NCBI RefSeq assembly: GCF_000013345.1
Contig: NC_007777.1
Coordinates: 1,922,001 to 1,986,000 of the forward strand
Reading direction: 5' to 3'
Origin: Frankia casuarinae
GTDB taxonomy: Bacteria > Actinomycetota > Actinomycetes > Frankiales > Frankiaceae
Length of the DNA stretch: 64,000 bases
The translations under genes were made by a program, and so were the position numbers. Shown here in pieces: positions 58,051 through 64,000 of this stretch (positions are counted from its first letter, which is position 1; the number at the start of each line of letters is the position of its first letter). Below the pieces are notes generated by a model that did not search any database, was not told the origin of the DNA, and worked only from the letters and a program-made list of their open reading frames with translations.

Positions 58051-59583
58051 TCATGGCCGCCGCCACCGGCGACCGTCGTGGGCGAGCATCTCGTCGGCGG
58101 CAGCCGGACCCCAGGTGCCGGCCCGGTAGCGGTGCGGGGTGGTGCCCGCCCAGTGCCGCTCCAGCGGATCGACGATCCGCCAGGACTCCTCGACCTCCGC
58201 GTTGTTCGGGAACAGCGTCGCGTCGCCGAGCAGCACGTCGAGGATCAGCCGTTCGTAGGCCTCCGGCAGCGCCTCGGTGAACGCCTCACCGAACAGGAAG
58301 TCCATCGCGACGTCCCGGACCTCCATCGCCGAGCCGGGGACCTTGGAGCCGAACTTGAGCGTGACCCCCTCGTCGGGCTGCACCCGGATGACCAGCTGGT
58401 TGTTGCCGAGCTCGGTGGTGGCGGTCTCGTCGAATGGCAGGTGCGGCGCCTTCTTGAAGAAGATGGCGACCTCGGTGACCCGCCGTGGCAGCCGCTTGCC
58501 GGTCCGCAGGTAGAACGGCACCCCGGCCCACCGGCGCGTCTCGATGCCGAGGCGCACCGCCGAGAAGGTCTCCGTCCGCGACTGCGCAGGGATGTCCTGT
58601 TCGTCGAGGTAGCCCGGGACCCGCTCCCCGGCGAGCCAGCCCTGCTCGTACTGCCCCCTTACCGCGTAGCGAGTGAGGTCCATGGGCAGCGACACCGCGC
58701 GGAGCACCTTCAGCTTCTCGGTGCGGATGGTCTCCGCGCCGAAGCTGACCGGCTCCTCCATCGCGGTCAGGGCGAGCAGCTGCAACAGGTGGTTCTGGAG
58801 CACGTCCCGAGCGGCGCCCGTCTCGTCGTAGAAGCCGGCCCGGGTGCCGATCCCGACGTCCTCGGCCATGGTGATCTGCACCGAATCGACGAACTGGGAG
58901 TTCCAGATCGGTTCGAACAGCGTGTTGGCGAAGCGCAGCGCGAAGAGGTTCTGGACCGTCTCCTTGCCCAGGTAGTGGTCGATGCGGAACACCCCGGACG
59001 GGGTGAAGACGTCGTCGACGAGCGCGTTGAGCTGCCGGGCCGACTCCAGGTCGTGACCGAACGGTTTCTCGACGACGACCCGGCGCCAGCCGCCCGAACC
59101 CGCGGCCGAGGAGAGCCCGGTGCGCTGCATCTGCTTGAGCACGACCGGGAAGGCCGACGGCGGGATCGACAGGTAGAACGCCGCGTTGCCACGGATACCG
59201 TGGGAGTGCTCCAGGCTCTCCAGCGTGCGGGCGAGCCGGTCGAACGCGGCGTCGTCGTCGAAGGACCCTGGCAGGAACCGCACGGAGCCCGCCAGCCGGT
59301 CCCAGACCTCTGCACGGAAGGGGGTGCGGGCGCCCTTCTCGGCGGCCTGCCGGGCGAACTCGGCGAAGTCCTCGTCGGGCCAGTCCCGGCGGGCGAACCC
59401 GAGCAGGACGAAACCCGGCGGCAGCAGGCCGCGGTGGGCCAGGTCGTAGACGGCGGGGATCAGCTTCTTGCGGGCCAGGTCGCCGGTAGCGCCGAACACC
59501 ACCAGGGCGCTCGCGTCCGGCAGGCGCGGCAGTCTGCGGTCACGTGGGTCCCGCAGCGGGTTGGTACTCACCGTGGGCGCCAC
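58051..59583 (-). CDS. zwf: Glucose-6-phosphate 1-dehydrogenase
   Basis: A 510-residue enzyme that commits glucose-6-phosphate to NADPH production. The coenzyme loop is VVFGATGDLARKKLIPAVYDL, the active-site motif is RIDHYLGKETVQN with the catalytic His, and EKPFGHDLESARQLN is present. The GTG at 59583 is used; a second GTG four codons later (giving VSTNPLRDPRDRRLP) is also plausible. It is followed closely by opcA and preceded by tal. Confidence 0.96.
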   Translation of the reverse strand: MAPTVSTNPLRDPRDRRLPRLPDASALVVFGATGDLARKKLIPAVYDLAHRGLLPPGFVLLGFARRDWPDEDFAEFARQAAEKGARTPFRAEVWDRLAGSVRFLPGSFDDDAAFDRLARTLESLEHSHGIRGNAAFYLSIPPSAFPVVLKQMQRTGLSSAAGSGGWRRVVVEKPFGHDLESARQLNALVDDVFTPSGVFRIDHYLGKETVQNLFALRFANTLFEPIWNSQFVDSVQITMAEDVGIGTRAGFYDETGAARDVLQNHLLQLLALTAMEEPVSFGAETIRTEKLKVLRAVSLPMDLTRYAVRGQYEQGWLAGERVPGYLDEQDIPAQSRTETFSAVRLGIETRRWAGVPFYLRTGKRLPRRVTEVAIFFKKAPHLPFDETATTELGNNQLVIRVQPDEGVTLKFGSKVPGSAMEVRDVAMDFLFGEAFTEALPEAYERLILDVLLGDATLFPNNAEVEESWRIVDPLERHWAGTTPHRYRAGTWGPAAADEMLAHDGRRWRRP

Positions 59584-59686
59584 CCGTTCCCCCTTCGTTC
59601 TGCTTGTGGTCTCTCCGAGGTTGTTTCACCGGGGACCGTCGGGTGTCCATGAACGACGCTGAGACGATCATCACGGCCGTGGCGAC

Positions 59687-59708
59687 GGCCGTGGCGACCG
59701 CCACGGCC
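59687..59708 (-). terminator. Hairpin between tal and zwf
   Basis: A 10-bp inverted repeat around two central bases lies just past the tal stop on the minus strand. It may attenuate transcription into zwf. Confidence 0.4.
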
Positions 59709-59725
59709 ACGGCCGGCGCCAGGCC

Positions 59726-60841
59726 TTACGCGGACGAACCGGCTGATCCCAGGTGCGCCGCGATGGTGTCCAACAGCTGGGTCCACGAGTCCTCGAACTT
59801 CTGTACGCCCTGGCTCTCCAGGGTCTCGATCACGTCGTCGAGATCGATTCCGACGGCTGTGAGCTGGGCGAACACCTCGTGGGCCTCCTCGTAGCGGGGG
59901 CGGATCGTCTCACCCGTCACCGACCCGTGGTCGGCGAACGCCTCCAGGGTCGCCTCCGGCATCGTGTTGACGGTTCCGGGCGCGATCAGCTCGGTGACGT
60001 AGATCGTGTCCGGCAGGGACGGGTCCTTGGTGGACGTCGACGCCCACAACGGGCGTTGGGGCTTCGCGCCCGCCGCGGCCAGGGCCGCCCAGCGGGGGGT
60101 GGCGAACGCCTTCTCGTACCGCTCGAAGGCCAGCCGGGCGTTGGCGACGGCGGCCCGGCCGCGTAGCGCCTTCGCCTCCGAGGTGCCGATCTTCTCCAGC
60201 CGCTGGTCGACCTCGGTGTCCACCCGGCTGACGAAGAACGACGCGACCGAGGCCAGGTCGGTGATGTCGCGCCCCGCGGCCAGGGCCTTCTCCAGACCGG
60301 TCATGAACGCGTCGATCACGGCGTCGTACCGGTCGAGTCCGAAGATCAGCGTCACGTTCACGCTGATGCCCTGGGCAAGCGTCTCGGTGATTGCCGAGAG
60401 GCCGGCCCGGGTGGCGGGAATCTTGATGAACAGGTTGGGTCGGTCGACCAGCCACCACAGGGCACGCGCCTCGGCGAGCGTGCGCTCGGCCTCGTGGGCG
60501 AGCCGGGGATCGACCTCCAGGGACACCCGGCCGTCGACGCCGCCGCTGGCGTCGTAGACGCCGCGCAGCACGTCGCAGGCGTCGCGCACGTCGGCGGCCG
60601 TGATGGCCCGGACGGCCTCGCCGACGTCCACGCCGCGGATCGCCAGGTCGTGCAGCTGCTCGTCGTACAGGTCGCTCGAACTGATCGCCTTCTGGAAGAT
60701 GGTCGGGTTGCTCGTCACGCCGACAACGCCGCGGTTCTCGACCAGGTGGGCGAGGTTGCCGGTGCGTAGGCGGTCCCGGCTGATGTCGTCCAGCCAGACC
60801 GCCACTCCGGCGGCTGAGAGCTCGGACAGGGGATTGCTCAT
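59726..60841 (-). CDS. tal: Transaldolase
   Basis: A 371-residue enzyme of the non-oxidative pentose-phosphate pathway, of the longer actinobacterial type. It has [44 protein letters not shown] with the Schiff-base Lys, and [16 protein letters not shown], then [10 protein letters not shown]. The ATG at 60841 is clear. In other actinomycetes tal directly follows tkt; here the upstream side is an 811-base gap and then the divergent ctaB, and no transketolase gene is present. Confidence 0.95.
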
Positions 60842-61652
60842 CGGGCTGACTTCCTCTCCGCGGGCGGTGGCGTCCTCACCATGTCTCCAAGGCCTCCAAG
60901 CTGTTCTCGCGCTTCATGGCCGTTCTCGCGCTTCGGATGGGCGCACCCCCTTCAGGGCACTACCCTCTGGGGCCGGCTCCATCCCAGTCTGTTTCCAGTC
61001 TGATCCCAGTCTGCGGATCCCCGTGACAGTCGGGTGGCGGTTGGGAGAACAACGCGCACGACGAGTGGAATCCCGGTCCCTGCGGTTCATGCCTGATGCC
61101 CGATGCCCGCCGTCCATGCGCCATGCCCACCGTCGCTGTCCGATGCCCCACGCCAGTACATGTCGGTCGCCGCCGCCCGGGGGGCCGCGTGGCGCGGTTG
61201 TGAGAGAGGACGCAGGACGGCGGCGGGGGTCCGGGCGCGGTCGACGCGCGTACGCAGCGCCGCGGCGGCTAGACTCCGACACGTCGTAGAACACCGTCCG
61301 CTCCGACTTTCGGGGCACCGTCCCGCGTGGGTCGCCCGTCGATCCCGCCGATCGCGAGGTCGCTCTGTCTACCGAGGCCGTCCTTCGTCACCGGCATGTC
61401 CCCGCCCGCGGACCGGGGCGGGCGGGCGCCTCCAAGCCAACGACCGCACCGGCGCCGGGGGTCGGCGGCCCGCCAGCCCCCGCAGCCGGCCCGCCAGCCC
61501 CCGCAGCCGGCCCGCCAGCCCCCGCAGCCGGCCCGCCAGCCCCCGCAGCCGGCCCGCCAGCCCCCGCAGCCGGCCCGCCAGCCCCCGCAGCCGATCCGCC
61601 CGCCGACGGGCTCCCGGGCGCCGGGCACGCGACTCGCGGGGGCTGGGCGGCC
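60842..61652. other. Long intergenic region between tal and ctaB, no transketolase
   Basis: Eight hundred bases with no convincing gene. Near 60890-61160 several short words recur (atgcccgatgcccgccg and similar). A 21-base repeat array lies at 61467-61592. The ctaB frame is open upstream from 61290 through the array but contains no ATG, GTG or TTG before 61653. The promoters of tal and ctaB must lie here. Confidence 0.6.
61467..61592. repeat. 21-bp minisatellite, six perfect copies
   Basis: Six identical head-to-tail copies of a 21-base unit (starting ggcccgccagcccccgcag) occupy 61467-61592. Read in the ctaB frame the unit encodes GPPAPAA. All copies being perfect implies recent expansion. 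Confidence 0.97.
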
Positions 61653-62522
61653 GTGTCGGCGAAGGCCCGCGGCTATGTCGCCCTAATGAAGCTGCGCGTG
61701 GTCGAACTGCTGCTCATCACCACCGTCCCGGTCATGATGCTCGCCGAACGGGGCGTGCCGTCGCTCCGGCTGATCGCCGTGACCCTGGTGGCGGGAACCC
61801 TCGCCGCCGGCAGCGCGAACACGATCAACTGTTACGTCGATCGTGACATCGATCAGATGATGGGCCGCACGAAGCGCCGTCCGCTCGTGCGGGCGACCGT
61901 CACGCCCACGGAGGCGCTGACCTTCGGCATCGTGATCGGGATCGTCTCGACGCTGCTCTTCGGTTTCCTGGTCAACTGGCCCTCCGCGCTGCTGGCGGAC
62001 GGGGCGATCGCCTTCTACGTCTTCGTCTACACCCTCGGGCTGAAGCGCCGCACCCCGTCGAACATCGTCATCGGGGGCGCGGCCGGCTGCTTCCCCGTCC
62101 TGATCGGATGGTCGGCGGTCACGGGGACCGTCGGCTGGGCCGCGGTGCTGCTGTTCGCCGTCGTCTTCTTCTGGACCCCGCCGCACTTCTGGGCGTTGGC
62201 GATGAAGTTCCGCGACGACTACGCCGCGGCGGGCGTCCCCATGCTGCCGGTCGTCGCCTCCGTCCAGGTCGTCACCCGGCGGATGCTGGGCTACGCCTAC
62301 GCGATGGTCGCCGCCTCGCTCGCGGTCGCTCCCGTCGCCTCCACCGGCCCGGTCTACCTCGTCGCCGCCGTCGCGGTGGGAGCCTGGTTCCTGGTCGAGT
62401 CGCACCGGGTCGCCCGCCGGGCCCGGCACGGCGAGGACCCGAGGCCGATGCGCCTGTTCCACATGTCGATCACGTATCTGACCCTGCTGTTCGTGGCGAT
62501 CGCCGTCACCGCTCTCGTCTGA
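61653..62522 (+). CDS. ctaB: Protoheme IX farnesyltransferase
   Basis: Makes heme O from heme B for cytochrome oxidase. The 289-residue protein has about eight membrane segments, starts [20 protein letters not shown], and carries the prenyl-binding Asp motif [23 protein letters not shown] and the second site [19 protein letters not shown]. The GTG at 61653 is the first start codon in frame after the upstream stop and gives [18 protein letters not shown]. Its divergent position beside the pentose-phosphate block is conserved in actinomycetes. Confidence 0.94.
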   Translation: MSAKARGYVALMKLRVVELLLITTVPVMMLAERGVPSLRLIAVTLVAGTLAAGSANTINCYVDRDIDQMMGRTKRRPLVRATVTPTEALTFGIVIGIVSTLLFGFLVNWPSALLADGAIAFYVFVYTLGLKRRTPSNIVIGGAAGCFPVLIGWSAVTGTVGWAAVLLFAVVFFWTPPHFWALAMKFRDDYAAAGVPMLPVVASVQVVTRRMLGYAYAMVAASLAVAPVASTGPVYLVAAVAVGAWFLVESHRVARRARHGEDPRPMRLFHMSITYLTLLFVAIAVTALV

Positions 62523-62544
62523 TCTCGCCCGACCCCACCGACCC

Positions 62545-62592
62545 CGCCCCGTCCTGATCCCGGTGTCACCGGGCGGGACGGGGCGTTGTTTT
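62545..62592 (+). terminator. Rho-independent terminator of ctaB
   Basis: A 10-bp GC stem (62545-62554 with 62576-62585) encloses a smaller 7-bp hairpin and is followed by ttgtttt. This is the clearest T-tailed terminator in the window. Confidence 0.8.
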
Positions 62593-62599
62593 GCCGGCG

Positions 62600-63095
62600 G
62601 GCCGCCCGCGAACGGGTCTGGGACGGGCCCACCCGTCCTGGCCAGTTGACACCAGTGCGGCGCGTCTACCGGACGGGCACACCCAGACCCGGCGGACCAC
62701 CGCGGCTGGTCGTGGCCACCACCGACCCGGCGACCCTGCCATCGACCAGCACCTGGTATCTGGCCACCACCCTGCCCCACCCCGACCTGCCCACCGCGGC
62801 GGCATCGGCGTTCCCACCCGCCGCCCACAGCGAGATCGACCGCCTGTACGGGCCGCACGGCTGGGTCGAACAAGACTACAAACAGATCACACACGAACTC
62901 GGCTGGGCCGACGTCCAGGTCCGCTCCGCCACCGCGATCGCCCGCCACCCGGCCCTGGTGAACTGCGCGTTCAGCCTGTGCTGGCACGACACCCCCGAAC
63001 ACCCACCACCCCACCCGGCGGCAGCCCGCGTCCGGTCCCGACCCGCACACTGCCGTCCTGGCCGGCCAGCCTCCGCCGGGTCCGCGCCTGCCTGA
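62600..63095 (+). pseudogene. IS701/IS4-like transposase, C-terminal fragment
   Basis: The frame encodes LVVATTDPATLP, STWYLATTLPHP, then YGPHGWVEQDYKQITHELGW and ADVQVRSATAIARHPALVNC, which is the C-terminal catalytic region of IS701-type DDE transposases (WVEQSYKQVKxELGWADFQVRSD). Upstream, the expected YRDGHTQT is in another frame (DGHTQT at about 62675), showing a frameshift. The N-terminal two-thirds, the start and both insertion-sequence ends are missing. It is a dead remnant. Confidence 0.75.
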
Positions 63096-63152
63096 TCCCG
63101 TTCCGTCTCCCGCGGCAGCGGAGGCGATCGCGTTATTCGGTTCTGGCGACGA

Positions 63153-63257
63153 TCACGTGATGGCCTGGTTTCCGAGTTGTCTGATCAACACGCGCTTACG
63201 CAGGAGATCGAAGTTCGCCCGTCCATACATCTGCCTCTTCACCATCTTTAGGAATCG
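63153..63257 (-). pseudogene. ISL3 family transposase, C-terminal end
   Basis: Read on the minus strand this encodes RFLKMVKRQMYGRANFDLLR and KRVLIRQLGNQAIT before a stop. KRQMYGRANFDLLRKRVL is the hallmark C-terminus of ISL3-type transposases. The next upstream piece of the same gene is at 63367-63480, separated by about 110 non-coding bases. Confidence 0.75.
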
Positions 63258-63258
63258 T

Positions 63259-63341
63259 AATGAAATAACAAATGCATGTTCGGGAGCATCTTAGCAGGTC
63301 ACAGGGCCGCGAGAGGCTCAAGTTGCACAGGTTATTTCATT
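63259..63341. repeat. Insert with 11-bp inverted repeat splitting the ISL3 fragment
   Basis: aatgaaataac at 63259-63269 is repeated in inverted form at 63331-63341. The 83-base unit is AT-richer than its surroundings, has no open frame and lies exactly between two pieces of the transposase gene. Confidence 0.5.
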
Positions 63342-63366
63342 CCGCCTACTTACAGTTACGTGGAAT

Positions 63367-63480
63367 CACGGCGCCCTCGACGGGCCCGGAACTGTGCGGC
63401 AGGGTGAGCCCGGCGACGACGGCGTCGTAGTCGTTGCGGAGGTGGCGGGCGAACGACGCCAGCGCTGGCAGGTAGGGCCG
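63367..63480 (-). pseudogene. ISL3 family transposase, internal fragment
   Basis: The minus strand encodes RPYLPALASFARHLRNDYDA and VVAGLTLPHSSGPVEGAV, the segment with the conserved SSGPVEG that precedes the KRQMYGR end of ISL3 transposases. The reading frame then breaks at the inserted element. The 5' part of the transposase is absent; the fragment abuts the truncated transporter on the plus strand. Confidence 0.75.
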
Positions 63481-63785
63481 CGAAGGCGGGCATGGCCACC
63501 GGCATCGGCGAGACCTTTCAGCAGGTTGGTGTCGCCATCGGGATCGCCGGCTTCGGCGCGCTGTTTCAGCAGCTGGTGCTGTCGAAGTACGCTGGACCTT
63601 CGGCCGTGGGACGGGAAGTTGCCGTCGGCAACATCACCCGGGCTGGCGACGCCGGTCGGGCCGCGTTCGTGCATAGCTTCACCAGCGTCATGGTCGTCTG
63701 CGCCATTGTGTGCGCGGTCGGCGCCCTGGTTGCCTTCTTCTTCATCCGGCAGCGGGACCTGCATGAATCGGCGCAGGTGTTGTAG
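63477..63785 (+). pseudogene. MFS drug-exporter (DHA2/EmrB type), C-terminal fragment
   Basis: The translated sequence AAKAGMATGIGETFQQVGVA matches the start of the final helices of 14-helix major-facilitator exporters (RAGMASGINNTFRQVGxAxG), followed by IGIAGFGALFQQLVL and a last hydrophobic segment VMVVCAIVCAVGALVAFFFI. Only about 100 of some 480 residues remain. An ATG at 63492 could start an ORF, but the product would be two helices and no transporter. It was probably cut by the ISL3 element. Confidence 0.7.
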
Positions 63786-63793
63786 CGGTCGAC

Positions 63794-63826
63794 CCGGTCC
63801 CCGGGTCGCTCCACCCCGGGGACCGG
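63794..63826. terminator. 12-bp-stem hairpin between convergent genes
   Basis: A perfect 12-bp stem (63794-63805 with 63815-63826) with a 9-base loop lies between the transporter fragment and the end of the reductase gene. Confidence 0.65.
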
Positions 63827-63832
63827 TCTGGT

Positions 63833-64000
63833 TCACGAGACCGCTGCGGTCAGCGCGGCCAGTGACTTGAGCACACCGGCCCGGATCTGGTCATCGGTGA
63901 CCACGCCCTGGTCGTTGATGGTCGATCTGTGGACGGGGATGTGCATGCAGGCTTCCTCGACGATCATGGCGCCGGTGTAACGCAGCACCTTGCGCAGGGA
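63833..64000 (-). CDS. NADPH-dependent FMN reductase-like protein, C-terminal part
   Basis: The last 55 codons of a gene that begins beyond the window. The sequence SLRKVLRYTGAMIVEEACMH and IPVHRSTINDQGVVTDDQIR matches the end of NADPH-dependent FMN reductases of the SsuE/chromate-reductase group (LRxVLxxxGAxVVEExxLHIPV). These flavodoxin-fold enzymes reduce FMN, quinones or metals. The flavin-binding start is not visible, so activity cannot be judged. Confidence 0.6.
   Translation of the reverse strand, partial: SLRKVLRYTGAMIVEEACMHIPVHRSTINDQGVVTDDQIRAGVLKSLAALTAAVS

Noticed and set aside
61269..61628. Minus-strand frame encoding a Gly/Cys/Trp repeat (GCGGWRA), suggestive of a repeat or metal-binding peptide
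   Set aside because: It is only the reverse reading of the 21-bp minisatellite and has no start site or neighbours that support a gene.

Overview
The window is about 70 % GC or more, with coding on both strands, many GTG starts and frequent 4-base stop/start overlaps. Its gene set is that of a filamentous actinomycete: WhiA, an SsgA-like protein, RbpA, an ANTAR response regulator of the PdtaR type, OpcA, two c-di-GMP turnover proteins, and the conserved rapZ-yvcK-whiA-gap-pgk-tpi-secG and tal-zwf-opcA-pgl blocks. Frankia or a close relative is the best guess; this is an inference from gene content, not a database match.

Layout. (1) 1-8.2 kb is an accessory region. It holds the end of a GH18 chitinase-like gene and then, on the minus strand, a compact six-gene lipid operon: desaturase, acyl carrier protein, cyclopropane-synthase-like methyltransferase, P450, type II thioesterase and fatty acyl-AMP ligase. 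A second P450 gene lies just upstream. (2) 8.4-11.1 kb: a ChrA transporter and a pair of Met/His-rich envelope proteins (DUF305 and a probable DUF6153). (3) 11.1-19.1 kb is a flexible zone: NlpC/P60 and DUF574 methyltransferase relics, a membrane diguanylate cyclase, an intact DUF574 methyltransferase, a flavodoxin, a hypothetical protein, a DUF899 protein, a decayed serine recombinase and a tRNA with anticodon CAA. (4) 19.3-26.1 kb: pdtaR, two periplasmic binding proteins of the branched-chain amino acid type, and polA. (5) 26.3-38.1 kb: a GGDEF-EAL protein, a protealysin-like protease, a membrane protein, coaE, uvrB, a catalytically dead site-2-protease homologue, a TerC protein, a glycosyltransferase and an MBL hydrolase. 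(6) 38.3-51.3 kb is the conserved backbone: uvrA, an ssgA-like gene, uvrC, rapZ, yvcK, whiA, gap, pgk, tpiA, secG. (7) 51.3-62.5 kb: a peptide-type binding lipoprotein, rbpA, a Ser/Thr kinase, a SHOCT membrane protein, the oxidative pentose-phosphate block pgl-opcA-zwf-tal, and ctaB. (8) 62.6-64 kb: transposase and transporter fragments, then the end of an FMN-reductase-like gene.

How the genes work together. The lipid operon looks like a self-contained unit. The ligase would activate a fatty acid and load it on the carrier protein, the desaturase and methyltransferase would modify the chain, a P450 would oxidise it and the thioesterase would release it. No ketosynthase or condensation domain is nearby, and the product is unknown. 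The UvrABC genes, polA and coaE form the DNA-repair and housekeeping core. gap-pgk-tpiA encode lower glycolysis; zwf-opcA-pgl-tal encode NADPH-producing pentose-phosphate steps, with no transketolase gene in the block. WhiA, the SsgA-like protein and the two c-di-GMP enzymes fit a hyphal, sporulating life cycle.

A striking general feature is the abundance of short tandem repeats, mostly with units of 9, 15, 18 or 21 bases (a few of 16 or 17), at gene ends and inside low-complexity linkers.
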